A stretch of DNA of 64,000 bases from CAZFOB01 sp964520325 (lineage in GTDB: Bacteria > Actinomycetota > JAICYB01), in assembly GCA_964520325.1 (NCBI GenBank), contig CAZFOB010000003.1:186001-250000 (forward strand), read 5' to 3'. Under the pieces are notes generated by a model. The model saw only the letters and a list, made by a program, of their open reading frames with translations, made no database searches and was not told where the DNA came from. Position numbers and translations under genes: made by a program. Within the stretch, counting starts at the first letter, position 1; every line of letters starts with the position of its first letter. Below, piece after piece: positions 17,884 through 24,509 of the stretch.

Positions 17884-18264
17884 GTGTCGAAGCTCGCGCG
17901 TCCGATGCTCGTGCTCTTCGGCGGCGGCCTTGCCGCGTTCGGCGTGCTCTTCCTGTTCTCGCCGTCCACGCTCACGCGGCTCGGGGACGTCGGATTGCCG
18001 ACCGCCATCGCGACACAGGAGATCCGAGGCGTGTACGGCGGCGGGTTCGTGGGAACCGGTGCGTTCTTCGTCTATTGCGCCCGCTCGCTCCTTCGTCCCG
18101 GACTGATCGCATTGGCGTTCGTCGCCGGAGGTTTCGTCGTCGGACGCACCGTTGGATTGATCGTGGATGGGATGCCGAACGCCCTGATCGCGTTCCTCTA
18201 CGCCACCGAGATCGGCGCGACCATCGTCGCGCTTGCGGCCCTTCGCTCACCGGCAACGCGCTAA
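17884..18264 (+). CDS. DUF4345-like membrane protein
   Basis: A 126-aa protein with about four transmembrane segments. It contains EIRGVYGGGFVGTGAFFVY and FVVGRTVGLIVDG, the pattern of DUF4345 family proteins. Start is GTG 17884; TTG 17878 would overlap the previous stop as TTGA. Same strand and tight spacing as the neighbours suggest a small operon of membrane proteins. Function unknown. Confidence 0.65.
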   Translation: MSKLARPMLVLFGGGLAAFGVLFLFSPSTLTRLGDVGLPTAIATQEIRGVYGGGFVGTGAFFVYCARSLLRPGLIALAFVAGGFVVGRTVGLIVDGMPNALIAFLYATEIGATIVALAALRSPATR

Positions 18265-18274
18265 CGTCGCGTTC

Positions 18275-18571
18275 GTGGCCGCGAGTCGAACCAAGCGCAT
18301 CATCGACTGGCTCTTCCTCGACCGCACGACCGGCCGCATCACGATCGTGCAGTTCCCGAACCTGCCGCTCGGGATCTTCCTGATCGCGAGCGCGGTTCGA
18401 TGGTTCGCTTCACCGGACGGGACGGCGGGCACCGTCGTGTCCGCGGTTGCCACCGGGGGGCTGCTCTGGTGGGCGATCGACGAGGTCGTGCGTGGCGTGA
18501 ATCCATTCCGTCGCGCTCTCGGTGCATCGATCTTCGTCCTGACCGTCGTGATGATGTTCGTTCGCCTGTAG
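18275..18571 (+). CDS. Small membrane protein of unknown function
   Basis: A 98-aa protein with three hydrophobic segments (about residues 25-42, 50-68 and 78-97) after a short positively charged N-terminus (RTKRIIDWLFLDRTTGRITIVQFPNLP). Start GTG 18275 lies 10 bases after the previous stop. An earlier in-frame ATG at 18233 would begin inside the preceding gene and is less likely. Nothing else in the sequence hints at function. Confidence 0.6.
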   Translation: MAASRTKRIIDWLFLDRTTGRITIVQFPNLPLGIFLIASAVRWFASPDGTAGTVVSAVATGGLLWWAIDEVVRGVNPFRRALGASIFVLTVVMMFVRL

Positions 18572-18588
18572 CGGCTTTCGCGGCAGGA

Positions 18589-18627
18589 TCGGCGCAGAAC
18601 GGTTCAGCGGCTGAGGCGTTGCGCCGA
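18589..18627. terminator. Strong hairpin after the membrane-protein genes
   Basis: TCGGCGCA (18589-18596) is exactly repeated inverted as TGCGCCGA (18620-18627), and inside these arms further complementary stretches (ACG/CGT, then TCAGC/GCTGA) extend the stem, with unpaired bases on one side. It begins 18 bases after the stop at 18571. There is no T-run, so a rho-independent terminator is plausible but not proven. Confidence 0.45.
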
Positions 18628-18717
18628 AACTCGGTGATGAGACAGGTTCGTGCGTCGCTCCGAAGGAGGAGCATGCAGGTGAGGACATCGGAGCGTAGCG
18701 AGTTCGACAGCAGAATG

Positions 18718-18779
18718 ATCGGCTTTATGCTGGCCGGCATGGGTATTGGGCATGTCAGCAGAGCATGAGTTAGGCCGAT
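18718..18779. repeat. 62-base imperfect hairpin with GTTAGGC box in its right arm (attC-like)
   Basis: ATCGGC (18718) pairs with GCCGAT (18774-18779); inner arms ATGCT/AGCAT and GCCGGCATG/CATGTCAGC pair around a GGTATTGGG loop. The right arm carries GTTAGGC (18769-18775), which fits the integron attC core GTTRRRY, and the acetyltransferase gene begins 17 bases later. The left arm lacks a clean complementary RYYYAAC box, so the attC reading is tentative. Confidence 0.35.
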
Positions 18780-18791
18780 GAGGATTTACCG

Positions 18792-19328
18792 ATGAAGTTC
18801 CTCCTGAGGAAGGCAAAGCTAGACGAGGTTCCGGCTCTACAGGAGTTAATCGCCAGGTCGGCTCGGGAGCTTTGCCGCGACGACTACTCAGAGGCGCAAA
18901 TTGAGGCTGCAATAGGTACGGCATGGGGCGTCGACACTGAGTTGATTCGCGATGAGACGTACTTCGCCGTTGAGGCGGATGGCGAAATTGTGGCCTGCGG
19001 TGGGTGGAGCCGACGCAAGACGCTCTTTGGCGCCGATGCTGCAGCCGATCGGGAGTCCGAGACCCTGGATCCCACCACGGACTCCGCTCGCATCCGCGCC
19101 TTCTTTGTTCGTCCCGACTGGGCACGGCAAGGGATCGGCAACTTGCTCCTCGAAGAATGCGAGTCGGAAGCGCGTGCCCATGGCTTTCGGTCGGCGGAGC
19201 TTGTCGCGACATTACCGGGACATCGGCTCTACCAGATGTTTGGATACGTGGGCGACGAGCGAGTCGAGTACCCGCTGACTGGGGGAATCTCGATCGAGTT
19301 CATCCCGATGAAGAAGGAAGCCATTTGA
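18792..19328 (+). CDS. GNAT family N-acetyltransferase
   Basis: A 178-aa GCN5-related acetyltransferase. The acetyl-CoA-binding motif A is IRAFFVRPDWARQGIGNLLLEEC (about residues 101-123, Q/RxxGxG/A type), preceded by EADGEIVACGGW and followed by ELVATLPGHRLYQMFGYV. Codon use shows more A/T at third positions than the upstream genes, in line with an accessory gene. It is followed by a compact hairpin at 19330-19347. Substrate unknown. Confidence 0.85.
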   Translation: MKFLLRKAKLDEVPALQELIARSARELCRDDYSEAQIEAAIGTAWGVDTELIRDETYFAVEADGEIVACGGWSRRKTLFGADAAADRESETLDPTTDSARIRAFFVRPDWARQGIGNLLLEECESEARAHGFRSAELVATLPGHRLYQMFGYVGDERVEYPLTGGISIEFIPMKKEAI

Positions 19329-19329
19329 A

Positions 19330-19347
19330 CAGGCGCAGATGCGCCTG
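19330..19347. terminator. Hairpin directly after the acetyltransferase stop
   Basis: CAGGCGC and GCGCCTG form an 18-base perfect inverted repeat with a four-base AGAT loop, starting two bases after the TGA at 19326-19328. It probably acts as a transcription attenuator or RNA stabiliser; there is no following T-run. Confidence 0.45.
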
Positions 19348-19378
19348 CGGAGGCTCCGGTCGGCCTTACACTGGCCTC

Positions 19379-19618
19379 ATGACGACCGAGATCAAGTGGC
19401 AAGACCACATCGTCTCGACGCCCGACACTTTGCACGGAAAGCCGCGGTTTAAGGGCACGCGCATTCCGGTCACGGTCGTCTTGGATAACCTTGCCGGCGG
19501 CGTCAGCCGCGAAGAGATCTATGACAACTGGCCGACGTTGCCGCCAGAGGCTATCGAAGTCGCACTCGCCTACGCCGCCGAGCTGGCCCGCGAGCGCATC
19601 GTCCCCATTCCGCAATAG
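19379..19618 (+). CDS. DUF433 family antitoxin
   Basis: A 79-aa DUF433 protein, a small helix-turn-helix-like family that commonly acts as the antitoxin to DUF5615/PIN-like toxins. The family core is clear: DTLHGKPRFKGTRIPVTVVLDNLAGG, then EIYDNWPTLPPEAIEVALAYAAE. Start at ATG 19379. It ends three bases before the start of the partner toxin gene at 19622, the normal two-gene arrangement. Confidence 0.85.
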   Translation: MTTEIKWQDHIVSTPDTLHGKPRFKGTRIPVTVVLDNLAGGVSREEIYDNWPTLPPEAIEVALAYAAELARERIVPIPQ

Positions 19619-19621
19619 TTC

Positions 19622-19984
19622 GTGGCGTCGCTCAAGCTCGACGAGAACATGCCGGATGCGGCTGCCGAGATCCTCCGCAGCGCAGGCCACGACGTCGCTC
19701 TGGCCAGGGACGAGGCTCTGGCCGGTGAAGACGACGACCGCCTGGCGGCCGTCGCATCGGCTGAGGGCCGCGTCCTCGTCACACTGGACGTCGATTTCGC
19801 CGACATCCGTCGTCATCCGCCTGCGGGCACGCCCGGGCTTGTCGTGATCCGCCTGCATCGACAGACAGTCGGCTTGATGCGCCGGGCGGCGATCGCGCTC
19901 GGAGACTTCCTGCTGAGCGAGCCGATCACCGGCAAGCTCTGGATCGTCGATGAATCGCGCTTGCGCGTTTGGCCCGACTGGTAG
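19622..19984 (+). CDS. DUF5615 PIN-like toxin
   Basis: A 120-aa PIN-like domain protein. It starts ASLKLDENMPDAAAEILRSAGHDV, with the first acidic pair (LDEN) of the PIN active site, then GRVLVTLDVDFADI with the second acidic cluster (TLDxDF). A candidate ribonuclease toxin paired with the DUF433 gene just upstream. Start is GTG 19622. The active-site acidic residues look intact, so the pair could be functional. After it, 19985-20146 holds no gene. Confidence 0.82.
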   Translation: MASLKLDENMPDAAAEILRSAGHDVALARDEALAGEDDDRLAAVASAEGRVLVTLDVDFADIRRHPPAGTPGLVVIRLHRQTVGLMRRAAIALGDFLLSEPITGKLWIVDESRLRVWPDW

Positions 19985-20146
19985 CGGCGCCGCATGACTC
20001 GCGGTTGCACCCGACCGAGACTGCTTTGGCGTCGACCTCATTCCCGTTCCCTCAACTCCCGGGTGCCGGATCGCGCGAAACTGTTGGAGCGGAGCGGGCG
20101 TCGACAATGTCTCAGCGGGTGAACCGCAGAAGTCGTTAGGCGAACT

Positions 20147-20587
20147 GTGAATGTGGTTGTCACTCCCCTTGAAGATGTCGAACGGATAGTCGCGCTTGCT
20201 CAAGAGGCTGAACACGACGGACATCAGATGGTGTCTCGTTTGATCTCGGATCACAGGGACGGCTCGAACCGCTTCAACGCGGCAGGGGAGCGGCTGTACA
20301 TCGCGGAAGCTGATGGCAGAGTGCTTGGCGTGTGCGGGCTCAACCTCGACCCATACGTTGCCGACGCCAGCGTAGGGCGCGTCCGCCGTCTCTATGTCTC
20401 GGTAGCCCAACGCCGGCTGGGTGTTGGCTCGGTTCTGGTGGATCAAGTCGTGAGTGACGCTCGTGGCACGTTCGCGAGGTTACGACTGCGCACGTACGAC
20501 CCGATCGCGGCGGCGTTCTATGTGTCCCGCGGATTCGGGCAGGTCGGGGATGATGAGTTTTGTACGCATCAGATCGCCCTGGAATGA
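20147..20587 (+). CDS. GNAT family N-acetyltransferase
   Basis: A 146-aa acetyltransferase with motif A GRVRRLYVSVAQRRLGVGSVLVDQV (about residues 77-101) and the C-terminal YDPIAAAFYVSRGFGQVG signature. Start is GTG 20147, six bases after a GTTAGGC box (20135-20141). It overlaps the next acetyltransferase gene by 4 bases (ATGA). Substrate unknown. Confidence 0.82.
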   Translation: MNVVVTPLEDVERIVALAQEAEHDGHQMVSRLISDHRDGSNRFNAAGERLYIAEADGRVLGVCGLNLDPYVADASVGRVRRLYVSVAQRRLGVGSVLVDQVVSDARGTFARLRLRTYDPIAAAFYVSRGFGQVGDDEFCTHQIALE

Positions 20588-21168
20588 ACAGGCACTGCCC
20601 ACGATTCGATCGCGGCCTCGACGCGATCCTGATCGTCGAGCAGGATGCACCGGAACTTGAGGCTTCGGCGGAGAGTCTCGGTCTCGCGAAGGTCGGAGCC
20701 GTGCCCGTCATGGTGTGGGAGAACCAGCCGCCGCCGGTCGCGAACAGTCGCTACAAGGTCCGGATGGCGGACGAAGCGGACGTACCCATCACGAACGCTC
20801 TCGTCGCTTCGGCGTTCTCCCTGGACGAAGAGAAGGTGCAACGCGCCCTGCCGCCGTCCGTCGTGAAGAGCGGAGCCGACATCTGGGTGGTCGAGGACGA
20901 GGGTGAAGCGATCGGGACCGGGATGTTCGTCCGCCGGGGCAGTCACGTGGGGGTCTACTGCATGGCGACGCCGGAGCGCTCACAGCGGCGGGGTGTCGGT
21001 CGGGCGGTGCTCGAAACAGGGATCGCACACTACCTCGAGCGCGGCGCCAAGACGTTCACCCTGAAAGCCTCCGAGGCCGGGTTTCACCTATACGAGCAGG
21101 CGGGGTTCGTCACGGTGGCAACACCATCGGTATTCGTGACCGCTGCATCGACACAGTTCCCGAGCTGA
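20584..21168 (+). CDS. GNAT family N-acetyltransferase with short N-terminal part
   Basis: A 194-aa protein with a GNAT domain in its second half: GTGMFVRRGSHVGVYCMATPERSQRRGVGRAVLETGIAHYLE carries motif A (RRGVGRAV), and ASEAGFHLYEQAGFVTVA carries motif B. The first 50 residues resemble the end of the N-terminal domain of larger two-domain GNATs, so the gene may have lost its 5' part. Start ATG 20584 overlaps the previous stop. A second start at 20560 is possible. Confidence 0.72.
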   Translation: MNRHCPRFDRGLDAILIVEQDAPELEASAESLGLAKVGAVPVMVWENQPPPVANSRYKVRMADEADVPITNALVASAFSLDEEKVQRALPPSVVKSGADIWVVEDEGEAIGTGMFVRRGSHVGVYCMATPERSQRRGVGRAVLETGIAHYLERGAKTFTLKASEAGFHLYEQAGFVTVATPSVFVTAASTQFPS

Positions 21169-21174
21169 TGATCG

Positions 21175-21351
21175 TTAGAGTTCGCGCAGGAATCGGGGCC
21201 AGATGTGCTTTACGCCTTCCGGCTCCAGTGAGTGGATGAGGGACTGCGCACCCGTGATCTTCTGTCCGGTCTTGAAGTCCATCCTTCGAGTCGGGCGAAG
21301 AAAAAACCCCTCGTCCTCTCGCGCGAACCGCCCCTCCAACACAGGGACCAT
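21175..21351 (-). CDS. Small hypothetical protein (58 aa)
   Basis: A short frame 42 bases downstream of the DUF916 gene on the same strand. The product reads MVPVLEGRFAREDEGFFLRP, then FKTGQKITGAQSLIHSLEPE and a C-terminus ending in IWPRFLREL, with balanced composition. No domain is recognised and the ribosome-binding site is weak, so this is tentative. Its TAA stop lies in a CTCTAAC sequence. Confidence 0.35.
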   Translation of the reverse strand: MVPVLEGRFAREDEGFFLRPTRRMDFKTGQKITGAQSLIHSLEPEGVKHIWPRFLREL

Positions 21352-21392
21352 GACGCGACTCGCACTCCGGCCCCGTCGGTGCCGTCGCGCAA

Positions 21393-22490
21393 TCAGCTGA
21401 TCGGCGACCTTTCCCTTTCGTCCAGCGCCTGCACTGTCGAACGCGAGCCGTTCGACGACACCTGAACGTCTCCGTGCGTCGTGTCCTCGGCCGCTCGATG
21501 GCGTCGGACCATCTCGCGGTCTTGGCGACGCCGAGTGCGCCATCTGCGTACACGGTCGCGCAGCAGCAACCACGCGAGCGCTGCCGCCGCAAGGAGGCCG
21601 AGCACACCGCCGACGAGCTTCCAAGGGACGAACGCAAGGTTCTTCGCCTCGCTCGAGAAGACTTTCGCTTCCTCGCCGTTGATGAACGTACGGATGTGAG
21701 CGACAGCCTGAACCCGGCCGAGCCTAGGAGGCTGGCTCCATACTCCGGAGAGCGTCGCTTTGCCATTCGGGATGACGTAGATCTCGCGTGGCGAGAGCTC
21801 GACGCTGTCGATGCGCTTGTCGTCTCGTCGCAGTTCGATCTGTCCGAGAATCGTGAATAACACGTTGCCCCGGTTCGTGATGGTCGTCTCGAAGCGGGAG
21901 CCCCCGGGAACGGCGCGCGTATTCGGCGAACTAACGCTCGCGCGTTGATCGACCTTTCCGGGAACGCGCAGCCGGACGAACAGCGCAGCTCGTGTCTCCA
22001 CCGAGATCGCCTGGCTCCCATCACCGAGGTCGGCAGCGACGACCAGCGCCCCGGGATATTCCCCCGGAGCAGCGAACTCCGGTACAGAAAGCGTGAAGGG
22101 CACGGTTAGACGGCCGCGAGGGCCGATGCCTACAACGGCCTGCTCGGGATCGTCCAACGTGAGCCAATTCCCGACGGTACGCATCGTTGCGTCCCGCTGC
22201 TTGGCCGCGAGGCCACCGCCCTCAGCGGAACTCACATCGGCCGGGTAGACGTGGAGGTTGATCGGTCTGTCGGTGTAGTTGATCAGGATCGCGCCGTCGC
22301 GGACGGATGCTCCGCGCGCAAGGTCGTACGTGAAGTTGCCGTTCTTGAGCGTGGTCTCGCCATAACTCGCTGCCTTGACGCCGAACACCTTCTGCGCTGG
22401 CGCCTGCGGCGTCTGCACAGTGGCGATGGCGGGCGAGGCGACAAAGGCCGCCGCAGCCAATGCTGCGGCGGCCTTCATGACCCTCGTCAT
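21393..22490 (-). CDS. DUF916/WxL-interacting-type membrane-anchored surface protein
   Basis: A 365-aa type-I membrane protein: signal peptide (residues 1-23, cleavage near SPAIA-TV), a DUF916-like beta-sandwich region with NFTYDLARGASVRDGAILINYTDRPINLHVYP and SRFETTITNRGNVLFTILGQIE, one transmembrane helix at about residues 287-309 (KLVGGVLGLLAAAALAWLLL) and a basic cytoplasmic tail. In Firmicutes such proteins pair with WxL-domain proteins to hold them on the cell wall. The partner here is the gene just upstream, overlapping by 4 bases (ATGA). Confidence 0.8.
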   Translation of the reverse strand: MTRVMKAAAALAAAAFVASPAIATVQTPQAPAQKVFGVKAASYGETTLKNGNFTYDLARGASVRDGAILINYTDRPINLHVYPADVSSAEGGGLAAKQRDATMRTVGNWLTLDDPEQAVVGIGPRGRLTVPFTLSVPEFAAPGEYPGALVVAADLGDGSQAISVETRAALFVRLRVPGKVDQRASVSSPNTRAVPGGSRFETTITNRGNVLFTILGQIELRRDDKRIDSVELSPREIYVIPNGKATLSGVWSQPPRLGRVQAVAHIRTFINGEEAKVFSSEAKNLAFVPWKLVGGVLGLLAAAALAWLLLRDRVRRWRTRRRQDREMVRRHRAAEDTTHGDVQVSSNGSRSTVQALDERERSPIS

Positions 22491-24325
22491 GGCGTCGACA
22501 GGATCGAGTATTGCAGCGTGCCGCGGTAGGAGCCGGGCTGCGCACCGGTAGGAACGACGACATGGGCGACGCTTCCGAATTGATCGAAGGTGTCTCTGGC
22601 GCCTCCCTCACCCGTAAGCAGTGTCAGCGGGGCGGAGAACGAGCCGGCGGGGTTCTGTGGGTCAACCTTGAAGGCGCTGCCGGCTCCCGCGCTAACACCC
22701 TTCGACGGAGTGATCTCACTCCCCGGGGTGAACCCGAGCCGAGTGAAGGCGACGCGCGACTCCGTTGTTGCATCAATCATGTCACTTGCCGCAACCGTGG
22801 CCGACCACGACGCTCCGGACGGCGTGGTGTTCTCGTATGAGATGTCACCGACCGAGATCGAGGTCACGGACGACCCCGGATCGATCGTCCCGAAGTCGGC
22901 GCTGTGTCGCTGCAACGCGATGGACAGGACGCCGGCCTCCTGCTCGGGCACGGTGAGACATGTCGTCTGCGATGCGCCGGTTGCGTCGCCGCATGCTCCC
23001 GGCGGCGGCGGCGGAACCTCTCCCGGCGGCGGCGGCGGCGTCGTCGACGAACCTGTGCCCATCAGCCTCACCACGGCAAAGTCTTGATCGCGACGGTCGG
23101 TCGTGCCGCCGATCACGAAGCGCCCGACATGGTCGACGACCACGGACCTCCCCTCAGAAACATTTCCTGTATTGGCGCCGCCGACGGAGATCTCGGCAGG
23201 GACGTCGTCATGGGAAACAAGCCAGAGACCCGGATCTCCGTTACCGTCGAACCGAACCCCAACCGCCACGATCTCGCCTTCGTCCGATAGCGCGGCGTCG
23301 TTGAACAGCCCAGGATCGCGCATGCTACTTGTGGGAGATTTTCCGTCTGACGTGAGAGAAGCGTGTACGAGCCAGTATCTGTCGTCGGATGGGGGGTTCT
23401 CTCTCTCCACGACGGCCGCCCCTGCGACGAGGATCGCGTCGTCAGTCGGGAAGATACCGATCGGCTTTTCGCCACGCGAATACCCCCCCAGCTGCGGTTC
23501 AATGATGGCGCCGAACCAGTCCTGGTGCTGACCACCCTCACCGAACCCCGAGCGATCCCACGATCCGTCGGCGTTCAGCCGCGCGATCTGCATGGCTTCG
23601 CCGAAACCCGGCTGTTGCGAAGTACCGGCGACAAGGATCTGGTCCCCTTGGAACGCCATCTCGTACAGACGAACTCGCAGTTGCGAATCGCCTCGAAACA
23701 CCGTCCTGCCTGCATTGCCGAAATGCTCATCGCGTGTGCCGTTGGCGCTGAACGCATAGATGACGCCGCTGAATCCCTCGTTCTCCCACCCTTCCACGAG
23801 GATGCGATCATTCTTGTCCACGACGATCGACTCGACCTGGAAGTCGCGTGGGAGCGACTGCTTGCCCAGACTCGAGCCGAAGTCCCGATCGATGACTCCG
23901 TCGGATCTGAAGCGACCGAGGAATCCCAGACCGCCGACCACGACCCCTCCATCGGAGTCGACCGCGATCGAAGTGATCGAGCCGGACCCCGTCGTTCCCG
24001 AAGATGCGGCCAGACCGGTTCCGCTCTGCCTTCCACCATCTCCGAATGTCGGATCCAACCTCCCACCCTCGAGATAACGAACGATCGCGTACCCATCAGC
24101 AGGGCCGAGGTATCCCCCAGCTGCGACAACGCGACTGTCTGGATACGTCGCGACAGCCTGCAGAGAATCGTGATCCCGACTCACGACGTCCGTCACCACT
24201 CGCCCGTCGCCTCCGAACGAAGTGTCGAGGTCCAACGCTTTCCCTTGAGCGGGGAGCGTCGTCCCGGCAACGATGAGCAAGCTCAGTAGTAGTGCAACAC
24301 CGGTACAGCGTCGTCTCGTTCCCAT
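22487..24325 (-). CDS. Secreted delta-60-repeat propeller protein with WxL-like C-terminal domain
   Basis: A 612-aa exported protein. Signal peptide residues 1-29 (GVALLLSLLIVAGTTLPAQGKA). Residues 30-420 hold repeated LDPTFGDGG / DFGSS / DEHFGNAGRTV units typical of the 'delta-60' beta-propeller repeat family. A Pro-rich linker (TPPPPPGEVPPPPPG) follows at about 430-445, then a beta-rich domain of about 150 residues (SADFGTIDPGSSVTSISVGD, SGASWSATVAASDM) that resembles WxL domains. Translationally coupled to the DUF916 gene, which would be its membrane anchor. Shares a motif upstream with the LuxR-type regulator gene. Confidence 0.8.
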   Translation of the reverse strand: MGTRRRCTGVALLLSLLIVAGTTLPAQGKALDLDTSFGGDGRVVTDVVSRDHDSLQAVATYPDSRVVAAGGYLGPADGYAIVRYLEGGRLDPTFGDGGRQSGTGLAASSGTTGSGSITSIAVDSDGGVVVGGLGFLGRFRSDGVIDRDFGSSLGKQSLPRDFQVESIVVDKNDRILVEGWENEGFSGVIYAFSANGTRDEHFGNAGRTVFRGDSQLRVRLYEMAFQGDQILVAGTSQQPGFGEAMQIARLNADGSWDRSGFGEGGQHQDWFGAIIEPQLGGYSRGEKPIGIFPTDDAILVAGAAVVERENPPSDDRYWLVHASLTSDGKSPTSSMRDPGLFNDAALSDEGEIVAVGVRFDGNGDPGLWLVSHDDVPAEISVGGANTGNVSEGRSVVVDHVGRFVIGGTTDRRDQDFAVVRLMGTGSSTTPPPPPGEVPPPPPGACGDATGASQTTCLTVPEQEAGVLSIALQRHSADFGTIDPGSSVTSISVGDISYENTTPSGASWSATVAASDMIDATTESRVAFTRLGFTPGSEITPSKGVSAGAGSAFKVDPQNPAGSFSAPLTLLTGEGGARDTFDQFGSVAHVVVPTGAQPGSYRGTLQYSILSTP

Positions 24326-24410
24326 CCCTCGCCTCCGTTTCCTTCGCGTTCCGTCCGGTGGTCAAAGCCGTTTCCCTCGGCTTCAGGACGAAGTGTGGGG
24401 GGAGGGGGAA

Positions 24411-24435
24411 ACCACTACATCGGTCAGGTGACCTA
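24411..24435 (-). promoter_or_regulatory. Shared upstream motif, copy A (delta-60 gene)
   Basis: On the minus strand the site reads TAGGTCACCTGACC then GATGTAGTGGT, ending 85 bases before the delta-60 gene start. It includes a GGTCA-CC-TGACC inverted repeat. A second copy with 22 of 25 identical bases lies upstream of the LuxR-type regulator (27928-27952), which suggests one regulator, perhaps that LuxR protein, acts on both. Confidence 0.5.
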
Positions 24436-24509
24436 ATCCACTCAGCGAGTTCGGTTCGTCACACGCCGAGTGGGTATTCGTGCACAGAAGGCACGTCGCC
24501 GCGCGGATC

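Noticed and set aside
18653..18790. Short plus-strand frame around 18673 preceded by GAAGGAGGAG
   Set aside because: Despite the good ribosome-binding-like sequence, the frames are short and overlap the 18718-18779 hairpin; no protein-like sequence of useful length results.
20040..20141. Full integron attC site ending at GTTAGGC 20135-20141
   Set aside because: No complementary left-arm box or stem could be found upstream; only the 7-base core matches, which can occur by chance.
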